From Riptortus pedestris (taxonomy: Eukaryota; Arthropoda; Insecta; Hemiptera; Alydidae): DNA of 64,000 nt. The stretch is taken from the NCBI GenBank assembly GCA_019009955.1, contig CM032233.1, positions 124,827,001-124,891,000 on the forward strand. Reading direction: 5' to 3'. The notes beneath the pieces were generated by a model. The model ran no database searches. It was given only the letters and a program-made list of their open reading frames with translations, and was not told where the DNA came from. The first letter of the stretch is position 1, and each line of letters begins with the position of its first letter. The translations under genes and the position numbers were made by a program. This document shows, piece after piece, positions 43,387 to 55,171 of this stretch.

Positions 43387-44116
43387 AACGACAGAGCGCT
43401 CTCATCATCAGTGCCCTGTTGACACAAAAAAATAAATACTGATCTCTATTAAAATATTTTAGAATAAGGGGAAAATATATGAGGACACTTTTGTTGAAAT
43501 CTGAAAACCGAAAACGTTTGCCATTACTCAGTATAAAAAATAAACTTGGTTCCATTTTTTAAAAAAATCTATAGATGGCGAAGTAATCAAACCTTCCATT
43601 TCTATTTATATAAATTTCAATTATCTAATTATTTCTGACTAATATGAGAGTTAGCTTACGCTGGGTTCAGTGTAAATGTGACGAATTTAATTTCATCCCT
43701 GGACCAGGAAAAGACAGACAGCTGCTTCAGTCGAACAGAAATTTACGTTAAATATAAAATGGCCAGGTTTACTTAGAACTCCACATTTATACAAATTAAC
43801 TGTTGCAAATATACCATACGTATATTATTCAGGGGTATATATGAGAACAAAAAAAGTCAGATGTTTCTATGTGCTGGCGAATGACGTCATCACAGTTTTT
43901 TGCAACTTCCTGGAGTACAGGTGAGGTGTATAGGAGTACGCCACCTCCATATTCTATTCTCCATATTTCTCATACCCCGTTTTACCAAGTCTTGAAGTGA
44001 ACTTGCAAATGACATTATTACTTACATATTGATATGACAATAATATTGAAGGTAATTAAAAAAGATCTTCAGGTCACTAAACTCTCTTTACTGTTTTAAA
44101 ACAGTGTATAAAAAAA
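43387..44116. other. Unique sequence, no gene seen
   Basis: AT-rich. A 67-codon minus-strand frame overlaps the H micro-copy and has no domain. Confidence 0.5.
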
Positions 44117-44777
44117 GTCCGTCACGCAGGGGCTGCTTAAACTAAGCAGATTTCCCATGTGAAGGTTTACAATAGAGAAATCTGCATACTGGTAAAACAC
44201 TACTACCGTGATTAAATACAAACGGTAATGAGAAATCTTTCAGTTAATTAAATTAAATTCCCAACTGAAACGGCTTCTGAATAATTTATATTTTAATTAC
44301 TCAAATTTTAGTAGTCCAAGAACTAAAGAAGGGGGGGGGCGGATAAACAGAACGTATTTGCATAAGTCTCGCAAAGTAAGGAAGGTAAGGTAAGGTTAGA
44401 AAGGACAGGTAAGGTTAGAAGAAGGTCCCACCTGAGCCGAGCAGTTACGGAAACGGCCGACCTAATCCGAACTATACCCGGCCACAGACTTCATAAAAAT
44501 GCCAATATCAAGGTTAATATTCAGGATAGAGAATAAATGTAGATAACAATATTTATAGTAAATTTAATTTGCAATAGGGATTGGTTTTATGCAATTTTTC
44601 GATCCGATGCATAACAACGAAGATATATTGAATTTTCAAAAATCCCCCTCTAAACCCCCCCTTCCTCTTGTCCGATTTCAGCCATTAACGAACTTGATCT
44701 GTCTTTTTACATAAAACGGGTAAATATCGAGCTTCGTAACGATGAAACAAAAATTGCGACCGCTAGTGCGTTAACAG

Positions 44778-44860
<83 letters not shown>

Positions 44861-44982
44861 TGAACGGACCTCATTTTCGTCATCTCCTGGGTAGGATCGA
44901 TGGACATTTGAAGAAATTTTTTTGAAAATCGTGTCATGAGTACGACCTCAATAGCTGATTTCCCTTAAGGGAAATCTGCTAA
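44117..44982 (+). mobile_element. Family H copy, full length, composite L and S module
   Basis: GTCCGTCACGCAGGGGCTGC to CTAA at 44982. The L-module beginning (AGTAGTCCAAGAACTAAAG, G-run 44331-44340) changes into a GGTAAGGTTAGAA repeat (three near copies, 44385-44425) and then S text (GAGCAGTTACGGAAACGG). (TA)n lies at 44784-44854, interrupted once. Same composite type as 35188-36044. Confidence 0.9.
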
Positions 44983-45034
44983 TACGTATCTTTTTCGTTT
45001 AATACTGGAATCTATTTTGATATAAAAATAAAAT

Positions 45035-45985
45035 GTCTGTCAGAAAGGGCTGAGTAAACTAAGCTAGCTTTCCCTCGTGAAGTTTAATAATAGATGAATC
45101 TATATACCGGTAACACAATACCACCTTGAATATTAATTGAATAAATACAAACGGAATTAAGAAATTTTCCCCCTCCTGACAGGAAGTGTCTGAAATGTAA
45201 ACAAACAGGTCTATCAGCTTCTCACCGGAAAGAAAAACAATTACCGAAGTATATCAGAATATAACATATTAATTTTATTGAAAACTATTTACTATATCTA
45301 GTACTGTAATTTATAATGAATCAGAATAATTTTTATCGCAATAAAATTTTAGTAGTCAATAACTTACGACGGGGGGGGGGGGGGTCACCGGAACATATTT
45401 GCATGTATCTAGTATAATAAAGGTCTCCTGAAAAGAAAATTTGGTATTTAAGATTCGAACAATGTGGTTTATTATATAACAGACTATTGCTTATGTGACA
45501 TGAATAGAAGTGTCGATTTGCTGAAGGCTGAACACCGAAAAATGCCAATATCTCGATTAATCATCAAGATACAGAGTAAATGTATATAACAATGTTTATA
45601 TTACATTCAATTTGCAATAATACTGATTTTATACTTTTTTTATGATCTGACGTAAATAACGGAGATATTTCGAATTTTCATAATTCTCCCCCCTCTAAAC
45701 CCCCCCTCCCTGTTGTTCAATTTCAGTCTTTAAAGAAATTGATCTTTCTTTTTACATAAAACGACTAAATGCCGAGTTTAATAACGATCAAACAATAATT
45801 ACGACCAGTACGGTGATAACAGACCAATATATTTACAATTTTGAATGGGCCACATTTTCGTCATCTCCTAGATAGGATCGATGGACATTTATAATAATAA
45901 ATAAAAGTTTAAAACTAAGTTTAAGATTAAGTTACGAAAATCGTGTCATCAGTACGACCTCAATAGCTGAGTTCTCTTCAGGGTT
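45035..45985 (+). mobile_element. Family H copy, near full length, L module
   Basis: GTCTGTCAGAAAGGGCTGAG, the complete L module with G-run 45372-45385, core, C-tract and body. The array is reduced to ATATATTTAC. In the 3' block a 40-bp AT insertion (TAATAATAAATAAAAG) follows GGACATTTA. It ends in a decayed palindrome near 45985. About 950 bp, the best long-form example. Confidence 0.85.
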
Positions 45986-46170
45986 TTTCTACACAGTCGG
46001 TTAACCTATGGCGTTATGCGTTGATGCAACTTGAATAGTCATACTTTAATATTTAAATTGCAGAAGAGAGCAATAAGGTTTGTAAACTACAGTCAGACGA
46101 GAAACTCTTTTAGTCCACTTTTAAATATTCAAGAGTAGTTCATATTCCTCCATTATGCATGCACCAAACC
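45986..46170 (+). pseudogene. LINE reverse transcriptase C-terminal scrap
   Basis: SRLTYGVMR near the start and LQKRAIRFVNY followed by NSFSPLLNIQE (46060-46140) match the L-L-Q-K-(K/R)-A-I-R signature found downstream of the RT domain in CR1/Jockey-like LINEs. One stop follows. Only about 60 residues can be recognised. Confidence 0.55.
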
Positions 46171-46212
46171 GTATTGTTTGTGAAACAAAATATCAACTTG
46201 TTTTACAGTAAA

Positions 46213-46772
46213 GTCCGTCACGCAGGGGCTGCGTAAACTAAGCAGATTCCCCACGTGAAGTTTTACAATAGAGAAATCTTCCTGATAATAACAGTAGTAG
46301 TGAGGAATCTCTAAACCTTTTCGCGAGGGACGAACAGTTACGGAAACGGCAGCACTAGCTCTCGGCGGAAAGACCCAAACATAGCCGACTCCTGCCGACC
46401 ACACACACAATACAAATGCAAATAACTCGGTTAATATTGAAGATAGAGAATAAATGTATAAAACAATATTTATAGTAAATTTAATTTGCAATAAGATTGA
46501 TTCTATAAAATTTTTTGATCCGACGCATAATAACGTAGATATTTTGAATCTTCAAAAATCCCCCACTCTAAACCCCCCACTCATGGTCCGATTTCAGCCA
46601 GTAACGAACTTGATCTGTCTTTTAGCATAAAACGTTTAAATATCGAGTTTGGTAACGGACCTCATTTTCGTCATCTCCTAGGTAGGATCGATGGACATTT
46701 GAAGAAATTTTTCGAAAATCGCGTCATGAGTACGACCTCAATAGCTGATTTCCCTGCAGAGAAATCTGCTAA
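46213..46772 (+). mobile_element. Family H copy with array precisely deleted
   Basis: Both tips intact (GTCCGTCACGCAGGGG to CTAA 46772), S module. The body jumps from GAGTTTGGTAACG to GACCTCATTTTCGTC at about 46653. AACG occurs in both GGTAACGATC and TTGAACGGACC of intact copies, so the (TA)n was removed by a deletion at a 4-bp microhomology. The 3' palindrome is altered (CCCTGCAGAGAAA). Confidence 0.9.
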
Positions 46773-46987
46773 TAGTAGAACACATAATCATATATCGGCA
46801 AAACACTAAACCACCTTAAAAAAAAGGATTTGTTTTATAAAATTTAACTCCTTTCCTGTTTATTTTGACATTTCTTTTTGTTTGAATTTAATATAAATTT
46901 AGATAATACAAATATACTAGTATGTAGGAATAAAGTATATAATATAAAATAAGAATAATTTGTTTTAAATAAACTCGTAGACTTCCA

Positions 46988-47213
46988 CGGTCCTGGTCAT
47001 TAATACTGTTAAGGTCTTCGGTTATTGACCGTGTCTGCATTTTAGTTGGCAACGTTCCGCTAGACATGCTTCTAGCTTCCTCAGGGCTATCTCTGAGACT
47101 CAAATCTCAGTGTCTCAGAAATAGTCAAGAGGAACCTAGAAGCATGTCTAGCGAAATGCTGGCAACAAAAATGCAGACACGGTCAATACCCGAAGACCTT
47201 AACAGTATTAATA
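46988..47213. repeat. Long imperfect palindrome (about 105-bp arms)
   Basis: The left arm (CATTAATACTGTTAAGGTCT ... GACATGCTTCTAG ... TCTGAGACTC) and the right arm (ending ...GACCTTAACAGTATTAATAA) pair with a loop of roughly 10 bases near 47103. Arms differ by point changes and small indels. The phrase AGAAGCATGTCTAGCG appears in each arm. It may be an inverted duplication of a retroelement terminus; the family is not identified. Confidence 0.7.
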
Positions 47214-48220
47214 ATTTTTTTTTTAATAATTAAACCCTTTTAAACTGTCACCTTTAATACTAGTTTAATGTAATATTTGTTGTTTTAATTACTTGCATTT
47301 AATGTTTATTTATAGTGTTTAATCTTTTTTTTCTATTGTTGATTCAGTTTCATGTTATTTTTCTATTATATTCATTTTATTATGTTGTCCAATTTTGAGT
47401 TAAATCGTATAGTAGCGGGAGTTCCTGTATAAATAAATAATCATAAATACTATACGAAGAATAAGCTTCAAACCCCAAACCGCAAACATAAATACTTCAA
47501 GAAAAGTGTACAATTTTCTGGATTAAAACTCTTTAACGCTCTCTCCGAATGTATTAAATTTAGTAAAAAATATTGTTTTTTACAAATAAATCAAAACTTA
47601 ACGTTCGAAGGTCGTTTTAAGACACAAGATGAATACTATCAAAAAGTTTCAGGTATTAAATAATACTACATAATATTTGTCATAAGAATCGCTCAAAAAA
47701 TAATTTGTGATCAGTTTCATTGACTCTAAGGTGTGGAAAGGTTGGCTGCATAAACTAAGCACATTTCCCAAGTGATCCTTTTAGGGAAATCTGCTAAAAT
47801 GTAAGTTATTTACTTGGAATTGTATTAAGTTAAATTAATTTATATTATATAATTATTTAAATTGATGGATTATATACTAAGTATTCTTAGAATTTTGCCT
47901 AATTTTATAATGAATGTATTATATAAGTATAATGTTTTTTCAAAAATGTGTAAAAACATTAATTGTCATAATTTTAGAAAACTTTTTATAGAAGACTAAA
48001 CCATTTGACGTATCCTATTATGTTAACATTTAATGGAAATAAACACATTTTATTTCATTTCATAGATAATAGGGTACAAGATAATATTTAAAAGATGTCC
48101 TGATGAAGATATTCCACATCCTGTTCTTCTTTTTCTCCCACGAAAAAAAAAATACCTTATTGAAAAGGACGTGAAATTAAGGCCGAACATGAGATTTTTA
48201 TTTATTTAAAGTCATATATA
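47214..48220. other. AT-rich sequence, no gene seen
   Basis: Very AT-rich. GGAAATAAACACATTTTATT near 48035 resembles a polyadenylated 3' UTR end, but no coding sequence is attached. It contains the tiny H remnant at 47741. Confidence 0.5.
47741..47797 (+). mobile_element. Smallest family H remnant (about 57 bp)
   Basis: GGCTGCATAAACTAAGCACA and TTTCCCAAGTGA (5' tip) join directly to TTTTAGGGAAATCTGCTAA (3' tip). The two subterminal repeats now face each other across about 10 bp. The outer GTCCGTCACGC is decayed (GTGTGGAAAGG). Confidence 0.7.
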
Positions 48221-48830
48221 AACTCAACCGCAAAAAAAACCGGACACTTAGATTTAGTCTTATAATTTTGTTAAATACTTAATATATATGTATATTAATC
48301 TTTTTAATTAAAATAATTGGTTAGTCTATAGGTTATTTAAACAAAATCTGCCAAAAGTGAATAATTTTTATTGATTATTTACAAAAAAATACAAAATAAA
48401 AAAAAAGATAAATTAACACATTTTAAAAAAAAATTATTCTTCATTTTTATTACAGTGAATGGTAGACTCGCTACCCCAAGCGTTTCGGCAATGTAACGTA
48501 TGCTCCGGCCTTCCATCTAAGTTTGAAAGACCCATTATTCTGGACCGAAATAAAAATAAAACATTAATTAAAGAAAATGCTTGGTTAATAATTAAAGATG
48601 TTTAAATGTGCGAAAATCTACTTACAGTTTAGAATAGATCAACTTCACGACAAATAAATCTAATCTGAGTCTTATCTAATTGTTTACTAATCCTGAAGGG
48701 ATTAGTTCAATGGACTTAGACTCTACATTCTCTGCAATAACTAGAATACCCACATAAAGAAACACATTGCTGAAAATTAGCTTTTAATACGACAAATATG
48801 AAGTGTCCGGTTTTTTTTTGCGGTTGAGTG
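48221..48830 (-). mobile_element. Tc1-like element, non-autonomous, 610 bp
   Basis: The ends ACTCAACCGC... and ...GCGGTTGAGT form inverted repeats of about 28 bp, continuing with an A-run and CCGGACACTT. TA lies at 48219-48220 and 48831-48832. A remnant of the transposase HTH (RSIRYIAETLGV) reads on the minus strand at 48453-48535 from an ATG at 48535, with a frameshift. The rest of the gene is deleted. Confidence 0.85.
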
Positions 48831-48832
48831 TA

Positions 48833-49167
48833 TATTGTTTTGAACTGACTTCAATTTTGTCTTCTCCAATGTAGGATCGGTGGAAGAATTTTTTTTGAAA
48901 ATCAGGTCTTGAGTATAACCTTTCAAGAGCTGCTAAAATGGCATGAGTAGGAGTGGAGTGGAAGCTTAATGAAGGCTAATAACTGGGCTAATATTGAACC
49001 TAGGGCAAAGTGTATAGAACGACCAATGTGGACCAACATTAAACAACATTGATTACCCAACATTTTTCGACATGACACCTACTAACAAAGATATTTACAA
49101 CTTTACATTCTGTAGCCCCTTCACTAAACACCCATTATATCTTCTTCTTTTCTCATTTTTTTTCATG

Positions 49168-49218
<51 letters not shown>

Positions 49219-49296
49219 CAGGTTGCCCCAGACTCGATGTGCAAGTCTGATATCTCTACAGAAATTGAGGTTGTTCTTATGACGCGAATTTCGAAA
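48833..49296. mobile_element. Family H 3' end plus diverged H pieces around (CA)n
   Basis: A plus-strand 3' block (TTTTGAACTGACTTC to GCTGCTAA, 48833-48936) is followed by a strongly diverged plus copy (48940-49165), the (CA)n tract, and a minus-strand block scrap (GAAATTGAGGTTGTTCTTAT, 49258-49296). The first is adjacent to the TA used by the Tc1-like element. Confidence 0.6.
49169..49220. repeat. (CA)n microsatellite
   Basis: A nearly pure CA run with one CG step. It lies where an H-type array would be expected between the diverged pieces. Confidence 0.95.
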
Positions 49297-49297
49297 A

Positions 49298-49775
49298 GTC
49301 CGTCACGCAGGGGCTGCGTAAACTAAGCAGATTTCCCAAGTGAAGTTTTACAATAGGGAAATCTGCCTAATAACAAATGTAGTAGTATGAAACCTCTGGC
49401 CCCAAAAAACAGTTGACCTAACCTCCTAAACCTATTCACGAGGGACGAGTAGTTATAGAAACGGCCGCCAGAGTTCTCGCCGGAAAGTTCGAACATAGCC
49501 TACGGGTGACCACACGCAGAATACAAATGCAAATATCTCGGTTAATATTCAAGAAACAGTATAAATGTATAGAACAATATTTATAGTAAATTTAATTTGC
49601 AATAAGATTTATTCTATACTTTTTCAAATAACGGAGATATTTTAAATTTTCAAAAATCCCCCCTCTGGTCCGATTTCAGCCATTAACGAACTTGATCTTC
49701 CTTTTTACATAAAACGATTAAATTCCGAGTTTGGTAAAGATCAAACAAGAATTGCGACCACTAGAGCGTTAACAG

Positions 49776-49835
<60 letters not shown>

Positions 49836-49954
49836 GAACGGACCTCATTTTCGTCATCTCCTGGGTAGGATCGATGGACATTTGAAGAAATTTTTCGAAA
49901 CACGCATCATGAGTATGACCTCAATAGCTGATTTCCCTTAAGGAAATCTGCTAA
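49298..49954 (+). mobile_element. Family H copy, full length (S module with private insert)
   Basis: GTCCGTCACGCAGGGGCTGC to CTAA at 49954, (TA)n 49792-49830. The S module holds an extra CCCCAAAAAACAGTTGACCT segment (49399-49432). A related extra segment (CTAACTGTTTTTTGGGGCTA) is in the copy at 58845-59585, so these two share a subfamily insert. Confidence 0.95.
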
Positions 49955-49956
49955 AA

Positions 49957-50312
49957 ATTTCCATAAGTGTCCATCGATCCTACCCAGGAAATTACGAAAA
50001 CGAGGTCCGCTCAAAATTATAATTACTTATTTGTTACTGTGCAATTTTTTGTCTTGTCGTTACCAAACTCGATATATAAGCGTTTTATGTAAAATTATAG
50101 TTCATGTTTGTTAATGGGTGAAATTGGATCCGGGGAGTTAGAGAATGGGATTTTAAAAATTCGAAATATCTTCATTATTATACGTCAGATCGCAGAAAAA
50201 TTTAAAACCAATCTTATTGCAAATATAATTTTATGTCAATGTTTTAATGTAAATATGTAATATTAACCGAGATATTTGTATTTTTTTAGACCCCCACTCC
50301 TACATATTTCAT
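49957..50312 (-). mobile_element. Family H piece without a microsatellite
   Basis: Minus strand: TGTCCATCGATCCTACCCAG, GGTCCGCTCAAAATTATAAT, then TTACTTATTTGTTACTGTGC where the array should be, followed by body, weak G-tract, core and ACCCCCACTCCTAC. The array position holds only about 15 AT-rich bases. Confidence 0.8.
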
Positions 50313-51263
50313 CTGTTTTGAAAGGCTTGTTTAGCGAGTGTTATTCTTCTATCGACTTCAGTTCTACTACCATTATGTTCAGTGAGCTACAAATCTCCTT
50401 CACTTTATTAAGTATAATGTTTCCAATTCTAACATTTATATTTCCTTCGTTTTCTTTCTTCTTTACAAACAATACCTTTTTTATTCAATTGTAATAAAGC
50501 CATTCACATTTTTTTTCCCCATCTTCTGTGTAAAGAATTATTTTCCTACTTTCTTTTCCATGTATTAATCTTATAGCTGCATTTCACAATATTCAAACAA
50601 CAAGAGGGTGAAATTAAAATTATTCAATTAGTTAAGTGTTGAGCGGGGTTGGAGAAGTCTGGTGTTTGGTGTATTCTTAGTGGGATTAGGAGAGGAAGCT
50701 GTGGGAGACTGTAGAGTGAGGCGGATAGGGGTGGGATAAGGAAGGGGAAGGTATATGACTCTGCTAGCTAGGCTAATGGGCCCTCTACCAATACTAACCT
50801 CTTTCATATTCATAGTAGTTCTCGGCGAGTAATTGGGCCCTAACGCATAGGATTAACTCGGCTCCACCCACCCAGCCAGCTAGTGTAACTTTCAAACTAA
50901 GTTAACCCGCTTTGATTTCGCCAGTCTAAACCGTAAACACTTAGCCACCCAGTTAATCATGATATTTTCCGAGAACGATATTTATTTCATAGCCGCAATC
51001 CAGTCAACCCCAATCTTAAGACCAACTTCAACTTCAATGTTAATATACCTCTTTATTAATCTGTCTGAGCAGTAATATCTGTAGCAATCCCAACCGGTTT
51101 GAATTCAAATTGGACATTAACTATAAATTGGAGAACTAATAAGAAAATTTATAATTGAAACGAGAATAGACAATCGTTTTTTTTTTAGATAGTAAGTAAG
51201 TGGATCAAGGACGAATAAATAATATAATATAATAATATACCCGTAGATAATTAAAACTTGATA
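50313..51263. other. Unique sequence, no gene seen
   Basis: Plus-strand frame 50276-50494 and minus-strand frame 50628-50813 are low-complexity and lack domains. No splice or promoter signal stands out. Confidence 0.45.
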
Positions 51264-53115
51264 TCTCGCTCCTACCTCATCTATCCTCCTACCTTTCTGT
51301 GGGTTTCCTCATCTATCCTCCTAACTTTCTGTGGGTTTCCTCATCTATCCTACCTACTTTCTGTGGGTTTCCTCATCTATCCTTCTACCATTCTGTGGGT
51401 TTCCTAGACTATCCCTCTAACTTTCTGTGGGTTTCCTCATCTATCCTACCTACTTCATGTGGGTTTCCTCATCTATCCTTCTAACTTCCTGTGTTTTTTC
51501 TCATCTATCCTCCTAACTTTCTGTGGGTTTCCTCATCTATTCTTCCTACTTTCTGTGGGTTTCCTCATCTATCCTACCTACTTTCTGTGGGTTTCCTCAT
51601 CTATCCTTCTACCATTCTGTGGGTTTCCTAGACTATCCCTCTAACTCTCTGTGTTTTTTCTCATCTATCCTCCTACCTTTCTGTGGTTTCCTAGACTATC
51701 CCTCTAACTCTCTGTGGGTTTCCTCATCTATCCTTCTACCATTCCGTGGGTATCCTAGACTATCCCTCTAACTCTCTGTGGTTTTCCTCATCTATCCTTC
51801 TACCATTCTGTGGCTTCCTAGACAATCCCTCTAACTCTCTCTGGTTTTCCTCATCTATCCTTCTACCATTCTGTGTTTTTTTCTGATCTGTCCTTCTAAC
51901 ATTCTACAGTTTTCCTAATTCATCATTCTGTGGTTTCCTAGACTATCCCTCGAACATTCTTTGGTTACCATCACCTATCGTTTAAGTTTTTGCGGTTTCA
52001 TCTTATGTGAATTTGAACAATGGTTACATTTGTCATATATCGTTCTAACTCTTTCTGGCTTTCCTCGTCTATCCTCGTACCTTTCAGTGGTTTTCCTCAT
52101 CTATCCTTCCACCTTTCTACTCTTTTCCACGTGCATCCTTCTAACATTCTCTGGTTTTCCTAGACTACCCTTCTAAATTTCTATGGTACTATCACCTATG
52201 ATATAACTTTTGGTGGTTTTGTCTAATGTGCATTTAATTTTTAGAAGTCTTTGCCATATATCCTTCTAACTCTCGGTGGTTGTTCTCATCTATCCTTCTA
52301 TATTTCTGTGGTTTTACACGTGTATCCTTCAAATTTTTGTAGGTTTCCTCATCGTTCAACATTCTGGGGGTTTCCTCATCTGCATGTCTGACTTTCTATG
52401 GTTTTCATCAACTGTCCTTCAAAATTTCTAGGGTTGCTATGATAGAACTTTATGTGGTTTCGGCATGTGTGCTTTTCACGTACAGTGGTTTTTGTCATCT
52501 ATCCTTCTAACTTTCTGTGGTTTTCCTCGTCTTCCTTTCTGATTGTCTTGTAGATTTCCTCAACTATCCTTCTAACTTTCTGTGGTTTTCCTCGTCTTCC
52601 TTTCTGATTGTCTTGTAGATTTCCTCAACTAACCATCTAACTTTCTGTGGTTTTCCTCGTCTTCCTTTCTGATTGTCTTGTAGATTTCCTCAACTATCCT
52701 TCTAACTTTCTGTGGTTTTCCTCGTCTTCCTTTCTGATTGTCTTGTAGATTTCCTCAACTATCCTTCTAACTTTCTGTGGTTTTCCTCGTCTTCCTTTCT
52801 GATTGTCTTGTAGATTTCCTCAACTACCCTTCTAACTTTCTGTGGATTTCCTCGTCTTCCTTTCTGATTGTCTTGTAGATTTCCTCAACTATCCATCTAA
52901 CTTTCTGTGGTTATTATAATATACATTATAACTTTCTGTGGTTTCGCCCTACATGTTTTTGCTTATAGTGGATTTGTTATCTATCCTTCTAACTTTCTGT
53001 GGTTAGCCTCTTCTATGCTCTTACTTCCTGTGGTTTCTTTTATTTGCTCTTAAATATTTGTGGTTTTCCTCATTTATTCTTCTAAGTTTTTTTACGGTTT
53101 TTGTCATCTATCCAT
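51264..53115 (+). repeat. 32-bp minisatellite array
   Basis: GTGGGTTTCCTCATCTATCC with a CTAACTTTCT-type spacer repeats with a 32-bp period (for example at 51299, 51331, 51363 and 51395). Variants CTAGACTATCC and GTGTTTTTTCTC intermix, and the array decays toward 53115. The open frames inside it are a by-product of the repeat, since 32 is not a multiple of three. No protein is inferred. Confidence 0.9.
52495..52915 (+). repeat. 65-bp higher-order repeat inside the minisatellite
   Basis: TCTGATTGTCTTGTAGATTT recurs at 52538, 52603, 52668, 52733, 52798 and 52863, exactly 65 bp apart. Each unit pairs two diverged 32-bp-type monomers. The copies are nearly identical, unlike the surrounding monomers, so this segment expanded recently. 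Confidence 0.95.
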
Positions 53116-54171
53116 CTAGTTTCTACTCACCTTAATATTTAAAACACATTGGTTCTACTCATACTTGCTTTGATGACACAGCTCAAGATTTGCACTCACG
53201 AACGAATGCACAAACACAAGTAAATTTCAATAGCCCTTTATGAATACAACCCATATTTTATAGTTGCGGTATTTCTCAAGGAAGTAGGCAGTTAGGGATG
53301 AAATACTATCCAATTGTCAAATTTCCGAGATATATTACACCTTCTACGATAGTGTTATAAATATGATAGTACTTTAGGTAATGTAATGACTGTCCCAAAT
53401 ATTATATATAAATGAAACCACTCAGTGTAACAATAAAAGAATATTTTAGATGACAAATTAGATACAAAATAAACAGTGCAACTTTTCAATAATGAGTTGT
53501 ATATTTATATGTTCTATTATTTATTTATGATATATAATTAAATTTGAAATATATGTAGTCTTTACACTTGTTAATTAAATTTTTAACAAGCTGTGTTTAC
53601 AAAGTTTAAGTAATGTATTTGATACTATTACAAAAAAAGAAATTATATTATGCGAAAATTTCTTAAAGATCTTTTAAGGATAACGCACCTAATTTCTAAG
53701 AACGTAATGTAGACAAAATTTTAAAATCTATGTTTACAGCACAGTTACAAAGTAATGTAATTTTAATTCAATGATATTAATCCAGTGTGCACTAGCAATC
53801 AGATTACTTAAATAAAAATAATTGACAAACTTAAATGGTGCATTTGGCATGGCTCATTGACAGATTGACAGGCGGCTAAGCCGTATGAGGTAAAAATCAT
53901 TCCCCATGGTTGAAAAAAATTTTGTTTAAATTTAACCTTAATGCGACGCTTTAAATGTAACACATTTCACAGATTTTTTAAATTCTTTATTCGGAAAAAC
54001 ATGCCTGAGGATGAGTGATCGACAGCCGCTATTAGAAAGAGACATGCACCAAGGGCGAAACACGAATAATATTTCTTTATTATAATTACGCAGATTATAT
54101 TTATAAAAAGTATGTTGAATATTTAAATTTCAACATATTTTAAATTACATTTTAAATTTTGAATATTTTTA
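53116..54171. other. AT-rich unique sequence, no gene seen
   Basis: No frame or repeat recognised. ATGCCTGAGGATGAGTGATC near 54001 with GGGCGAAACACG at 54054 resembles the close of some retroelement 3' ends, but it is too short to assign. Confidence 0.45.
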
Positions 54172-54831
54172 ATCTACATACTGGTAACACAACAGTACCG
54201 TGAATATTAAGTGAATAAATACAAATAAAAATACGAAATCTTTCCCCTCCTGACTGGAAGCGTTTGAAATGTAAACAAACAGGTCTGTCAGCTACTCACC
54301 GGAAAGAAAAACAATTACTGTAATATATCAGGATATAGCAAATTAATTTTATTGAAAAGTATGAATTTAGTACTGTAATTTATAATGAGCGAGAATAATT
54401 TTTATTCTTAACTTAAGACGGGGGGGGGGCACCGAAAACAATATAAAGGTCTCTTGACAACAATATTTCGTATTTTAAGCTTCGAATAATGTGGTTTATT
54501 ATATAACAGAGTATTGTTTACGTAACATGAGTAGAAGTGGGGGTTTGCTGAAGGCTGAAAACTGAAAAATGCAAATACAGAGAATACATGTGTTTAATTG
54601 TAATTATAGTAAATTTAAGTTGCAATAAGATTGGTTCTATACAAATTTTCGATCCGACGTAGAATAATGGAGATATTTTGAATTTTCCTAATTCTCCCCC
54701 TTCTACACCCCTCCTCCTACTTGTCCGATTTCTGCCATTAACGAACTTGATCTTGCTTTTTACATAAAACAATTAAATATCGAGTTTGGTAACGATCAAA
54801 CGAAAATTGAGACCGCTAGAGCGTTAACAGG

Positions 54832-54912
<81 letters not shown>

Positions 54913-55031
54913 GAACGGGCCTCATTTTCGTCATCTCCCTGGTAGGATCGATGGACATTTGAAGAAATTGTTCAAAAATCGCGTCTTGAGTACGACCTCA
55001 ATAGCGGATTCCATTACGGTAAATCTGCTAA
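54172..55031 (+). mobile_element. Family H copy, L module, 5' tip missing
   Basis: Begins ATCTACATACTGGTAACACA, then the L module with TCACCGGAAAGAAAAACAAT, core, body, a (CA)n(TA)n array (54834-54906) and a complete 3' block. The palindrome is damaged (TTCCATTACGGTAAA). CTAA at 55031. Confidence 0.9.
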
Positions 55032-55171
55032 GAAAAGGCTAGGAAAAAGTTTAGAAATGATTACAGCACTTAATGGTGTCGAAGAGCCGTCAACGTGTTA
55101 ATAGGTAACAAATATCGAGATATATGACTGAAATTCATTTTATCTTTAACTGATCAAGCTCATTGAAAAAA

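Noticed and set aside
51299..52176. Several plus-strand frames rich in FLIYP-type residues
   Set aside because: They arise from the 32-bp minisatellite. The period is not divisible by three, so no repeated protein unit is maintained.
54001..54070. CCTGAGGATGAG...GCGAAAC as a hammerhead ribozyme of a Penelope-like terminus
   Set aside because: The core CTGATGA is not present and helix pairings cannot be drawn convincingly.
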